A DNA stretch of 64,000 bases from Hydrocarboniphaga effusa AP103 (lineage in GTDB: Bacteria > Pseudomonadota > Gammaproteobacteria > Nevskiales > Nevskiaceae). The notes under the pieces are model-generated. The model did no database searches. It saw nothing but the letters and a program-made list of their open reading frames with translations, and was not told the DNA's origin. Numbering within the stretch: position 1 is the first letter of the stretch; every line of letters begins with the position of its first letter. The stretch lies in the NCBI RefSeq assembly GCF_000271305.1, contig NZ_AKGD01000001.1:1302001-1366000 (forward strand), in the 5' to 3' direction. Of the stretch, positions 15,600-24,927 are shown one piece after another. Position numbers and translations under genes: made by a program.

Positions 15600-18043
15600 A
15601 TGTACTCCCTGCGTCAACGTCTCGCGATGTGGATCATTGGTCACCAGAAGACCAGCTGGGCGGTGTTCATCGTGATCACCGCGTTCTTCGCGGTGGGGCT
15701 GAGGAATGTCGAGCTCAAGACGATCTTCTCGGACCTGCTGCCGAAGGACGATCCGTTCGTGCAGGTGTTCAAGGATCACCCGAACTTCGGCAACCCGCTG
15801 ACCGTGACCCTGATGGTCAAGCGCAAGAACGGCGACATCTTCAATGCCGAGACCCTGAACAAGGTCTGGCAGATGACGCGCGACATCGACCTGGCGCCGG
15901 GCGTCGACCACGACCAGATCCTGTCGATCGCGACCGAGAAGGCGCGCTATGCCGAGGCGACGCCCTACGGTATCGACATGCGGCCGCTGATGGGTGATTC
16001 GGTGCCCAAGACGCAGGAAGACATCGATGCCTTCCGCAACAACCTCGACAAATCGCCGAACGCGCGCACCTTCCTGGTCTCGCAGGACCAGAGCAGCACG
16101 CTGATCAACGCCACCTTCATCGAATCGCGGCTCGACTACGGCGAAGCGTTCCAGTACGTGCAGAACCTCGTTAACAAGAACCGCGACGCCGACCACGACA
16201 TCTACCTGGCGGGCCAGCCGGCGCTGACAGGCTGGGTCTACGAATACGAAAGCCAGATCGGCATTCTTCGCGGTCACGCTGAGCCTGCTCGTGATCGCAT
16301 TGACGCTGTACATGCGCAACGTGGTCGGCGTGGTGACGCCGATCGTGACGAGCCTGGTGGCGGCGGTGTGGGGTTTCGGATTCGTCGGCTGGCTCAAGTC
16401 GCCGATCGAACCGCTGCTGATGATCGTGCCGCTGCTGCTGGTGGCGCGCAGCTTTTCCCACTGCGTGCAGTTCACCGAGCGGTACTACGAAATCTACGCG
16501 CACGTGCGCGACAAGCAGAAGGCAGCCGAGATCACCATGGGCGTGATGATGGCGCCGTCGGTGCTCGGCATCTTCACCGACATCGTCGGCATCTTCCTGA
16601 TCGCGCTGGCGCCGATTCCGGCGATGGAGCGCTTCGCGCTGTTCTGCGGCTTCCTGGGCGATCTGGCTGATCCCGACCGGCGTGGTGCTGATCTCGCTGC
16701 TGCTGGCGGCGCTGCCGGCACCGAAGAATATCGAGAAGCTGGTGGGTGCCGAAGCGGCGCAGACGCCGTTCAACCGCGGGTTCAAGAAGCTGCTCGAATC
16801 GATCGCCAACGTCACCTACGGCAAGCGCGGCAAGGTCACCGCGGTGATCGTGGCGGTGTGCGGAGCGGCGGCGATCATCACCGGCCTGCAGATCAAGATC
16901 GGCAACCCGGTGGAGGGCAGCAACCTGCTCTGGGACGATTCGGAATACAACGAAGCGGTGCGCCAGATCAACGGCAATTTCCCGGGTGTGAACACACTGG
17001 AGATCGTGCTCGAAGCCAAGGACCAGCGAAACCCGGATCGCGTCGGCCGCCAGGCCGAGACGATCATGACGATGCTGCAGCTGCAGAACATCATGGAGAA
17101 CGGCGGCGAGCCGCCGCGCGCGACGCTGTCGTTCGCGGATTATTTGATGGAAGGCAACCGCCTGTTCTCGGGCGGCAACCCGAAGTGGCTGCCGCTGGAC
17201 CCGACCAATGAAATGGTCGGAGCGGCCTCGATCGCGGTGATGCTCGGCTCGAGCCCGAAAGCGTTCTCGCACGTCATCAACTTCGACATCCAGAACGGCA
17301 CCGTCTCGCTCTGGTACAAGGACAACAAGCAGGAGACGGTCGATTCGGCGCTCGCCGCAGCCAAGAAAGCGGTCGAAACCGTCGGCGCCGATCACGACGC
17401 GTTCACGGTGCGCCTGGGCACCGGCACCATCGCGCTGCAGCAGGCGATGAACGACGTGGTCGAGCGCTACCACTGGGTCATCATCGGCCTGCTGAATTTC
17501 ACGATCCTGCTGGGCTGCAGCTACGCATACAAATCGATCGTGGCCGGCCTGATCCTGCTGGTGCCGGTGAACCTGTCGAACTTCGTGCTGCTGTCCTCGA
17601 TGCATTTGATGGGCATCGGCCTGGACATCAACTCGCTGATGGTGGCGTCGATCGGCGTCGGCGTGGGCATCGACTACGGCATCTACCTGCTGAGCCGCAT
17701 CTGCGAGGAGTATCACGCGCAGGGCCGCGACATCGGACGCGCGAACACGGCGGCGCTGAGCACGACGGGCAAGGCGATCATGTTCACGGCGTCGATCATG
17801 CTGCTGGGGATCACGCCCTGGTACTTCCTGTCGGACCTGAAGTTTTTGGCCGACATGGGCCTGCTGCTCGACCTGCTGATGCTGATCAACATGGTGCTGG
17901 CGCTGGTGGTGCTGCCGCTGCTGGTCTGGCTGATCAATCCGCGCTTCCTGCGGCGCGAAGACCTGCTGGTGGGCGAAGGCGTCGATCTGTCGCAGTACAC
18001 GGCGGCTCGCGAGCACGAGGAGCGTCTCGCGCACGCGCTGTAG
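15600..18043 (+). pseudogene. MMPL/RND-superfamily permease, interrupted by two +1 frameshifts
   Basis: Encodes an inner-membrane RND exporter-like protein of two six-helix halves, with an N-terminal helix (MWIIGHQKTSWAVFIVITAFFAVGL), a large periplasmic domain, and membrane blocks near 16270-16720 and 17460-17940. The reading passes through all three frames: frame 1 to about 16262, frame 2 from 16264 to about 16659, frame 3 to the end. One extra base at each point (around 16263 and the G at 16660) explains both; removing two bases leaves exactly 814 codons, the usual family length. The ATG at 15600 follows AAGGA. Partner of DUF1329 and YCF48 proteins. Either a recent pseudogene or sequencing error. 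Confidence 0.85.
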
Positions 18044-18107
18044 CAGAACCCCCGCAACACACACGAATAGACGTTCGGAAAAAACGTTGCACTAGAGGAG
18101 ACGAGAG

Positions 18108-19490
18108 ATGCATATCCGCAAATTCGATTTCGATTACAGCCGCCGCATGTTCATGGGCAAAACCCTGGCCGGTGCTGCAACCGCAGGTGTCCTGGCGCCG
18201 ATGTGGTCGGAGCTGGCGCACTCGGCCGATGTGTCGAAGGCCTATCCGGACGAGCTGCTGTCGATCGAGATGTATACCAAGGGCAAGATCAAGCCCGGTG
18301 ACGTGCTGACGGCCGACAACGTCGACGCGGTGAAGGATCTGCTCGATCCGGTGGCGTACAAGCAGGTCAAGACGATGGGGCGTCGCATCAACATCGTCGA
18401 GTCCACCAAGGACGTGACCAGGCTGTATCCGGCCGCTTATCTCGACTCCACACTCAGGAACAAGGGCAAGGCGAAGTTCGGAGCGGACGGCAACGTCTAT
18501 GATGAGGCCGGCAAGCCCTGGGTCGGCGGCAGCCCGTTCCCCGATGCCAAGGATGCCAATGAGGCCACGGCCAACCTCACCTTGAGCTGGGGCCGCCACG
18601 ACTACTCGCAATATGCGATTCGCGATTGGGACATCGATCCCTCGGGCGAAATCTCCTATCAGTACGATTTCGTCTGGTGCGAACTCAACTGCACCTCGCG
18701 TTCCGACGGCAAGGTCTGGAACAACCGCAGTGATCTGCTGCGCCTGCAGTCGGTATTCTTCACAGCGCCGAACGATACCAAGGGCAGCTCCTTCCTCAAT
18801 ACCTGGTATTACGACCAGCGCAAGTTCCCCGATCTGATCGGCTATCTGCCGGCGTTCAAACGCGTGCGCCAGTTCCCGACCAACCAGCGCTTCGAGCCGC
18901 TGGTTCCGGGCATCACGCTGTTCCTGTCGGACGCCTGGTCGGCCGGCGATCCGATGCAGACCTGGGGCAACTACAAGATCGTCGGTCGCGGCCCGATGCT
19001 CGGGGCGATCGGCAACAAGAATTTCACCGGAGGAAGCAACGCCAACTACGAGCGTTCCGTTCACGGCGGCCCGAAGGGCAAGACCTTCCACGAAACCTAT
19101 ATGGAGCTGATCCCCGAGTGCGTCATCGTCGAAGCCGAGCCGACGGGCTTTCCGCGTGCGCCGGTCGGCAAGAAGCGCACCTGGATCGACGTGCGCAACG
19201 GCATGTTCATCGCCTATGTCACCTACGATCGCCGCGGTGAAATCTGGAAGTCATTCGAGCCTCAGTTCGCGCAGTACAGCAACGACAAGCTGACGATCAA
19301 GGATGCCAACGGCAAGCCGGAATGGTCGTGGGTCGGCGTGATCTCGCACGACATTCAGGCGAACCGTCTGTCGCGCTTCGTGCAGGCCAAGGAAGTGACC
19401 GGCGGCTACAAGTCGACGTACAGCGAAGCCGGCGTCGACGTCTACAACAAGTTCCTGACGCCGCAGGCCATCGGCAGACTCGGCGCGTAA
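18108..19490 (+). CDS. DUF1329 domain protein, Tat-exported
   Basis: A 460-residue periplasmic or outer-membrane-associated protein of the DUF1329 (LolB/VioE-like fold) family. It opens with a twin-arginine signal: SRRMFMGK at residues 11-18, a hydrophobic stretch and a cleavage-like AHSAD near residue 38. Ribosome-binding site GAGGAG lies just upstream. In proteobacteria the family co-occurs with RND/MMPL permeases, YCF48-like and DUF1302 proteins in hydrocarbon, steroid or terpenoid gene clusters, where a role in moving hydrophobic substrates through the envelope has been proposed but not shown. The gene follows the RND gene by 64 bases. Confidence 0.9.
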   Translation: MHIRKFDFDYSRRMFMGKTLAGAATAGVLAPMWSELAHSADVSKAYPDELLSIEMYTKGKIKPGDVLTADNVDAVKDLLDPVAYKQVKTMGRRINIVESTKDVTRLYPAAYLDSTLRNKGKAKFGADGNVYDEAGKPWVGGSPFPDAKDANEATANLTLSWGRHDYSQYAIRDWDIDPSGEISYQYDFVWCELNCTSRSDGKVWNNRSDLLRLQSVFFTAPNDTKGSSFLNTWYYDQRKFPDLIGYLPAFKRVRQFPTNQRFEPLVPGITLFLSDAWSAGDPMQTWGNYKIVGRGPMLGAIGNKNFTGGSNANYERSVHGGPKGKTFHETYMELIPECVIVEAEPTGFPRAPVGKKRTWIDVRNGMFIAYVTYDRRGEIWKSFEPQFAQYSNDKLTIKDANGKPEWSWVGVISHDIQANRLSRFVQAKEVTGGYKSTYSEAGVDVYNKFLTPQAIGRLGA

Positions 19491-19508
19491 GACGCGCGTG
19501 CTGGGATG

Positions 19509-19623
19509 CCTTCTCCCTGCGGGAGAAGGTGCTCGAAGGGCGGATGAGGGATTCGGGCGTGATAGTGAAGCTTTGCTATCGCGCCCGAATCCCTCACCCC
19601 GGCCCTCTCCCGGAGGGAGAGGG
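19509..19623. repeat. Composite palindromic repeat (three hairpins)
   Basis: Three stems in a row: 19509-19529 (CCTTCTCCC/GGGAGAAGG), 19545-19596 (21-base arms, one mismatch, 10-base loop), and 19603-19623 (CCCTCTCCC/GGGAGAGGG). The CCCTCACCCCGGCCCTCTCC core is of the REP/BIME-like type scattered through many high-GC proteobacterial genomes. Sitting just after the DUF1329 stop, it could stabilise the upstream mRNA or end part of the transcripts. Confidence 0.75.
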
Positions 19624-19653
19624 AGACGAAATGTGGTGCAGGAGAGAACTCTC

Positions 19654-19891
19654 GTGAGCGTGACCAACCGCGGCGTGCGCGCCGCTTGTTTTACCTTGGC
19701 CGCCGCCGGACTGCTGTCCGCAGCGGCTTACGCCAATACCTCCGCAAAAACGTCATCGAACAACCCGGTCGTGCTGCAGGGCAAGGCGCATCAGGCGCTG
19801 TTCAGCGTCGCCTTCGACGGTGATCGCGGTGTTGCGGTCGGGGCGATGGGCGAACTGCTCGAATCGAGCGATGGCGGCAAGAGCTGGAACG
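19654..19891 (+). pseudogene. YCF48-like protein, 5' fragment ending at tRNA-Asp
   Basis: Begins with GTG nine bases after AGGAG. The first 30 residues form a signal peptide (FTLAAAGLLSAAAYA), then QGKAHQALFSVAFDGDRGVA and MGELLESSDGGKSW, the bladed-propeller repeat of YCF48/photosystem-assembly-like proteins that accompany DUF1329 and RND genes. After about 79 codons of an expected 300 or more the gene runs straight into the tRNA, and the frame stops inside it at 19914. The remainder is not present. Confidence 0.82.
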
Positions 19892-19965
19892 GGAGCGGTA
19901 GTTCAGTTGGTTAGAATACCGGCCTGTCACGCCGGGGGTCGCGGGTTCGAGCCCCGTCCGCTCCG
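19892..19965 (+). tRNA. tRNA-Asp (anticodon GTC)
   Basis: A complete 74-base cloverleaf: acceptor GGAGCGG/CCGCTCC with discriminator G, D-arm GTTCAGTTGGTTAGAAT, anticodon stem CCGGC/GCCGG with anticodon GTC at 19926-19928, variable GGGTC, T-arm GCGGGTTCGAGCCCCGT. CCA is not encoded. Nearly identical in structure to E. coli tRNA-Asp. It has no visible promoter: the upstream base is within a truncated protein gene, and the 3' side enters another broken gene after one base. No tRNA cluster is nearby. Confidence 0.96.
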
Positions 19966-19966
19966 C

Positions 19967-20278
19967 AAGAAGCGCGTCTGGTTCGATGCGCGCACCCAAC
20001 TGCCGTTGGCGATGGTCTCGTTCGATCGTCGTGGCGAAGCCTTCCGCTCGTTCGATGGCGCATTCGCACTCTACGAATCGGGCAACCAGCGCGTGATGGA
20101 CGGCCAGCATCCGCTGTGGAGCTGGGGGCACGTGCACGCCTTCGATCTGCAGAGCGGGCGCATGACGCGACTCGAACAGGTGCGCACGATCGCGGGCGGC
20201 CATCAATCCAGCGCGAACGATCCGCAGATCTACGATCGCTACCTGACGCGATCCGCGCTCATGCGGCTGGGCAAGTAG
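19967..20278 (+). pseudogene. 3' fragment of a second DUF1329 gene
   Basis: The last 103 codons of a DUF1329 protein, starting KKRVWFDARTQLPLAMVSFD immediately after the tRNA and ending YDRYLTRSALMRLGK. It aligns along its whole length with the C-terminus of the intact copy at 18108 (KKRTWIDVR, TYDRRGE, WSWGxV, GGxxS, YxxxLTxxAxxRLG). The 5' three quarters and any start are missing. Both the tRNA junction and the intact copy share GCAAGAAGCGC, a possible microhomology. Confidence 0.85.
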
Positions 20279-20455
20279 TGACCTATGTCGAGGCGGCGAT
20301 GGGATCGCTCGACTTCAACGGCAAGCTGGGGCAACCGAACCCCGGATCAAGGCCCTCGAGACCGCTACTGCTGCAAGGCATGCCCGTAGCGGAGCGATAT
20401 CCGCTCGGTGCGGCCGCGAGGGCGAGATTCCACGACCGGACGCCTGTCCGGGTGC

Positions 20456-21505
20456 CTAGAACGTAATGAGCGGCTTGATGATGTTGTCCTGCTTGTTACG
20501 CATCATCTCGAAGGCCTGGTCGACCTGGTCGAACGAGAAGCGATGGGTCGTCATCAGCGTCGGATCGAAGCGCTTGGTTTGAATCAGGCGGAACAGGCGA
20601 TCCATTCGCTCGCGCCCCCCCTGGCACAGTGCCGTGCGGATCGTCTTGTCGCCCATTCCGAGTCCGAATTCGGCGAGCGGAATTTCGAGCGTCGAGTATC
20701 CGTCGCCGTGGTAGCCGATGTTCGAGACCACGCCGCCCGGCTTGATGACCTTGATGCAGTTGCTGAAGGTCTCCTGGCTGCCCAAGGCCTCGATCGCGGC
20801 GTCGGCTCCATCGCCCGTCAGTTCCATCACTCGGGCGACCACGTCTTCCGTGCGCGGATTGATGACGACATCCGCGCCGTAGGTTCTCGCGAGCGCGGCG
20901 CGATCGGGCTTCGATTCGACCGCAATGATCAGCCCGGCGCCGCGAAGCTTGGCGCCGATGGTGGCGGAAAGGCCGACGGGGCCCTGCGCGAAGATCACCA
21001 CCGAGCCTCCGATGGGAATGTCGGCGTACTCGGCTCCGACGAATCCGGTCGAGAGCATATCGGTCGCGTAGAGCGCCTGTTCGTCCGTCATCGCGGCCGG
21101 AATCGCGGCGAGGTTGTAGTCCGCGTCGTTGACGTGGAAATACTCCGCCAGGTTGCCGTCCTTCTGCGCGGTGAACTTGTACGCGCCGAGCATTCCCCCG
21201 CATTGCGCGGCGAAGCCGCGCTGGCACGGATTGCAGTGGCCGCAGGGTGTCGCCGCGTTGACCGCCACCCGATCTCCGACACGGAAGCGCGTGACGCCTT
21301 CACCAATCGCATGAACGACACCGACGCTTTCATGCCCCAGGACCCGCCCTTCGGGTAGCGGCAAGGTGCCGGCGACGGTGTGGACGTCCGAGGTGCAGAT
21401 CAGCGATGCGGTGGTACGAATGACCGCGTCGTTCAGACCGGCGACGGGGATCGCCTTCTCGATGACCCCCACTTTTCCAACTCCGAGAAATGCAAATGCT
21501 TTCAT
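20456..21505 (-). CDS. Zinc-dependent alcohol dehydrogenase (MDR family)
   Basis: A 349-residue NAD(P)-dependent enzyme oxidising secondary alcohols or reducing ketones. Catalytic zinc ligands C37 and H58-E59, structural zinc cysteines C88, C91, C94 and C102, and a nucleotide-binding GPVGLSA are present. The ATG at 21505 follows GAGGAG; earlier in-frame codons lack such a site. It closes the minus-strand catabolic block and converges with the remnant of the transport module. Closest in style to the Clostridium/Thermoanaerobacter-type secondary alcohol dehydrogenases. Confidence 0.93.
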   Translation of the reverse strand: MKAFAFLGVGKVGVIEKAIPVAGLNDAVIRTTASLICTSDVHTVAGTLPLPEGRVLGHESVGVVHAIGEGVTRFRVGDRVAVNAATPCGHCNPCQRGFAAQCGGMLGAYKFTAQKDGNLAEYFHVNDADYNLAAIPAAMTDEQALYATDMLSTGFVGAEYADIPIGGSVVIFAQGPVGLSATIGAKLRGAGLIIAVESKPDRAALARTYGADVVINPRTEDVVARVMELTGDGADAAIEALGSQETFSNCIKVIKPGGVVSNIGYHGDGYSTLEIPLAEFGLGMGDKTIRTALCQGGRERMDRLFRLIQTKRFDPTLMTTHRFSFDQVDQAFEMMRNKQDNIIKPLITF

Positions 21506-21659
21506 AAGTCTCCTCATTCGATTCGTTGGAAGCGCATCAGCCTCGCCAGAATGCAGCATCGTTCCGAGCGAGGCTTGAAAGAGCCTGAAACCGATGAGAG
21601 CGGAGCGCTGGAGGCCTGCTCTGACCGGCCCCTTCAATGGTCGGCCGCAATGCCCGTCC

Positions 21660-22829
21660 TCAGCGCAGGCTTTTGTAGAGCTCGGCTTCGAACTGCATGA
21701 ACAGCGGAAGCGCCACCGGATCGGCGAACGGCAGTATCTGCGTCATCAACGCGCCGCCGATGCCGTTCGCCGGATCGATCCAGTAGTAGCAGTTGGTGAT
21801 GCCTGCCCACATCTGGCTGCCCGCGGGCCGGCCGGTATCGAGCGGTTTGGTGTTGATGAGCCAGGCCAGTCCCCATTTGTGCGGATTGTCGGCGGGCAGC
21901 GGCAGGTCATTGGTCAGGCTCGGATCGGCGCTGAAGATGCCGGGCACATCGATCTCGCCGATCTGGTTGCGCTGCATTTGCAGAATCGTGGCGGCTTGCA
22001 GCACGCGACCCCGTTCCGCGGCACCGCCGTTGAGCACCATGCGAACGAACTTCATGTAGTCGACGAGCGTGCCGTAAAGACCGGCGCCACCCATGTCGAA
22101 GTCGGGCCTGGCGGCCAGCTCGATGTCGGTCGGAACGAGCGAGCCGTCGGCTTGCCGAGCGTGAATCCTGGCCAGACGACTGCGCATGTCGGGCCGCAGA
22201 TGGAAAGTCGTGTCGCGCATGCCGAGCGGGCCCAGGACGTGTTCGCTCAAGTAGTCCGAGAGCGTCTGCCCGCTCAGGCGCTCGATCACGCGCCCGACCC
22301 AATCGATGCCGATGCCGTATTCCCAGCGTGCGCCGGGATCGAACAGCAGGGGAATCTGCAAGGCGGCCGGATCGCCGCTCAGCACCGTCGGCAAGCCACG
22401 CTCCGCTTCGAAGCGCTGGATGTCCGCGCTCAGAAAGTCGTAGCCGAAACCGGAGGTATGCGTGAGCAGATGACGCAGCGTGAGCTGCCTTCTGGGCGCG
22501 CGCAGGATCGCCTTGCCGTCACGGCCGAAGCCGTCCAGGACCTGCACCGATGCCAGCGCCGGAAGCTTCTGCGAGATCGGCTCATCGAGTCCGATCAGGC
22601 CGCGCTCCACGAGTTGCATCGCCGCGGTGGCGGTGATGGCCTTGGTCATCGAAGCGAGCAGTGCCACCGCATCGATCGACATCTCACCGCCGTCACCGAG
22701 CGAGCGGACGCCGAACGCTCCCTGGTAGATCGCGCTGTCGCGGTCGGTGGCGATTGCGACGACACCGGGAATGAGTTTGCGATCGACCGCTTCGGACAAC
22801 ATGGAATCGACTGCCTGCTTCACGCTCAT
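21660..22829 (-). CDS. Serine hydrolase of the beta-lactamase/EstB family
   Basis: A 389-residue class C beta-lactamase-fold hydrolase, most probably an esterase. The nucleophile motif S60-M-T-K63, a downstream Tyr motif (EYGIGID) and a family-typical LRHLLTHTSGFGYDF are present. No signal peptide is visible at the chosen start, which has GGAGAG upstream, so it acts in the cytoplasm. It follows the acyl-CoA ligase by 76 bases. In a Baeyer-Villiger pathway it is a candidate for opening the ester or lactone. Confidence 0.9.
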   Translation of the reverse strand: MSVKQAVDSMLSEAVDRKLIPGVVAIATDRDSAIYQGAFGVRSLGDGGEMSIDAVALLASMTKAITATAAMQLVERGLIGLDEPISQKLPALASVQVLDGFGRDGKAILRAPRRQLTLRHLLTHTSGFGYDFLSADIQRFEAERGLPTVLSGDPAALQIPLLFDPGARWEYGIGIDWVGRVIERLSGQTLSDYLSEHVLGPLGMRDTTFHLRPDMRSRLARIHARQADGSLVPTDIELAARPDFDMGGAGLYGTLVDYMKFVRMVLNGGAAERGRVLQAATILQMQRNQIGEIDVPGIFSADPSLTNDLPLPADNPHKWGLAWLINTKPLDTGRPAGSQMWAGITNCYYWIDPANGIGGALMTQILPFADPVALPLFMQFEAELYKSLR

Positions 22830-22905
22830 GTCTGCTCTCCACCGCTGGTTTCGTGAATGCCGCTCGTTTGGGATCGCGGCTTGTCGGACGTCTGATTCGA
22901 GCGAT

Positions 22906-24531
22906 CTATCGGGAATCGGGCAGGCGGTATTCGCTGAGCTTCTGGCGCAACTGAAGCTTGCTGAGCTTGCCGGTGGCCGTGTGCGGAAGCTCGTCGACGA
23001 AGACCACATCGTCGGGAACGCTCCACTTGGCGATCTTGCCCGCGTAGTGGGCCAGGATGTCCTCGCGCGTCGCGTCGGCCCCCGGCTTTTTGACTGCGAC
23101 GATCAGCGGACGCTCGTCCCATTTCGGATGCCGCACGCCGATGGCGGCGGCTTCGGCGATGGCCGGATGGGACATCGCGATGTTCTCGAGCTCGATCGAG
23201 CTGATCCATTCTCCGCCCGACTTGATGATGTCCTTGGAGCGATCGGTGATCAGCAGATAGCCATCGGCATCGATGTTCGCGACATCGCCGGTGGGGAACC
23301 ATCCCTCTCGCAGCGGTGAATGATCGCTTTCGTAGTATCGATCGAGAACCCAATGGCCACGCACGAGCAGATCGCCCGCCGCCTGGCCATCCGTGGGCAA
23401 GGACTCTCCGGCATCGTTGACGATCTTCAATTCGATGCCGAACGGAGGACGTCCCTGCTTGGCGAGCAGATCGTGCCGCTGCGCGTCCGGCAAATCCTGA
23501 TGCTTGAGCTTCAACGTGTTGACGGTGCCCACCGGAGAAAGCTCCGTCATGCCCCAGAGATGCAGGATGCTGACTCCGTATTCGTCGTCGAAGGCTTGCA
23601 TCAGCGAAGGCGGGCAAGCGGAGCCGCCGACCAGCACGCGCTTCAGCGTGGACGGCTTGCTCTGGATTTTCTGGAGATGCTGCCTGAAGCCCAGCCACAC
23701 GGTCGGCACACCGGCACTGAGCGTGACGCCTTCATCGTCGCAGAGCCTGTGCAGGCTCGCGCCATCGAGGTTCGGCCCGGGCAGGACCAGCTTGGCGCCG
23801 ACCATCAGAGCGGAATACGGCAGACCCCAGGCATTGACATGGAACATCGGCACCGCGGGAAGCACGACATCCCGCGCCGAGAGGTTCATGACGTCGGGCT
23901 GGATGCAGGCGAGCGCATGCAGCACCGTGGAGCGATGCGAATACAACACGCCCTTGGGGTTGCCCGTGGTTCCGGAGGTGTAGCACAAGCCGGAGGCCAT
24001 GGTTTCGGGCAGATCCGGCCAGTCGTAGTGCTGCGGCTCGGCGGACATCAGGTCTTCGTAGCAGAGGAACTTGCCGCTCGAATCCGCGGGCATGTGCGCC
24101 TTGTCCGTCATCACGATCCAGTGCCTGACCGACGGGCACTGCGGCGCCACCGCTTCGACCAGCGACAGGAAGCTCAGGTCGAAGAAGACGACCGTATCCC
24201 GGGCGTGGTTGACGATCCACGCGATCTGCTCCGAGAACAGGCGCGGATTGAGCGTGTGGACCACCGCGCCGATACCGGACACGGCGTAATAGAGCTCGAG
24301 GTGGCGGAAGCCGTTCCACGCCAGCGTTCCGACCCGATCGCCGGGGCCGATGTCGAGGCGCGCGAGTACGTTGGCCAGAGCCTGCGTCCGCCGGCTCGCT
24401 TCGGCATAGGTATAGCGATGGACCGCGCCCTCGACGGTCTGCGACACGATTTCGGTGTCGCCGTGATAGCGCGCTGCGTGCGTCATGATCGACGACACCA
24501 GCAAGGGCATCTGCATCATCTGTGCATTCAT
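22906..24531 (-). CDS. Medium/long-chain acyl-CoA synthetase (AMP-forming)
   Basis: A 541-residue ligase of the AlkK/FadD13-like group. P-loop [11 protein letters not shown] begins at residue 184; the adenylate motif [13 protein letters not shown] and hinge [18 protein letters not shown] are intact, as is the catalytic lysine region ([14 protein letters not shown]). It would activate the acid made by ester cleavage. The ribosome-binding site is weak. It is the second CoA ligase in the window and belongs to the catabolic block by position. Confidence 0.93.
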   Translation of the reverse strand: MNAQMMQMPLLVSSIMTHAARYHGDTEIVSQTVEGAVHRYTYAEASRRTQALANVLARLDIGPGDRVGTLAWNGFRHLELYYAVSGIGAVVHTLNPRLFSEQIAWIVNHARDTVVFFDLSFLSLVEAVAPQCPSVRHWIVMTDKAHMPADSSGKFLCYEDLMSAEPQHYDWPDLPETMASGLCYTSGTTGNPKGVLYSHRSTVLHALACIQPDVMNLSARDVVLPAVPMFHVNAWGLPYSALMVGAKLVLPGPNLDGASLHRLCDDEGVTLSAGVPTVWLGFRQHLQKIQSKPSTLKRVLVGGSACPPSLMQAFDDEYGVSILHLWGMTELSPVGTVNTLKLKHQDLPDAQRHDLLAKQGRPPFGIELKIVNDAGESLPTDGQAAGDLLVRGHWVLDRYYESDHSPLREGWFPTGDVANIDADGYLLITDRSKDIIKSGGEWISSIELENIAMSHPAIAEAAAIGVRHPKWDERPLIVAVKKPGADATREDILAHYAGKIAKWSVPDDVVFVDELPHTATGKLSKLQLRQKLSEYRLPDSR

Positions 24532-24927
24532 CGGTGATTCTCAAATTGAACTGAAGCGGAAAAGCGATTCGGCAGGTTTTTCCCGGGCTTTCGATTGCGC
24601 CCGCGCGGGAACGAGCAACGATGCTTCAGGAATGAAAATGCCCGTCATGCCGAACCGGGCTCCCCGCCGCCAGCATCGGCAGGCGAGTCCGCCCGCTACG
24701 GCAGCGAGAAACCACGGTCGACGACGGGCTTGAACGCGAGCGCTTCGGGCATCGGGACCGGCCCACCGAATCGCCGTAACCGGGGAGTGACGGCCGGGCG
24801 CCCATCGCCATTCGCAAGACGCTCCACCGCTCCCCGATCACGCGCCTGGGCCCTCGTCGGCATCGGGCTGGCGCGTGACACGGTTTGCATGGATACGGAT
24901 GGCGCCGCGATCCGCGGACTCGAGCGC
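24532..24927. other. Non-coding gap between monooxygenase and CoA ligase
   Basis: About 400 bases. A minus-strand frame of 64 codons (24696-24890) has no start signal or recognisable motif. I see no clear terminator or promoter; the gap suggests the ligase has its own promoter on the minus strand. Confidence 0.5.

Noticed and set aside
24696..24890. A 64-codon minus-strand frame between the BVMO and CoA ligase genes
   Set aside because: No start signal and no recognisable motif; treated as non-coding.
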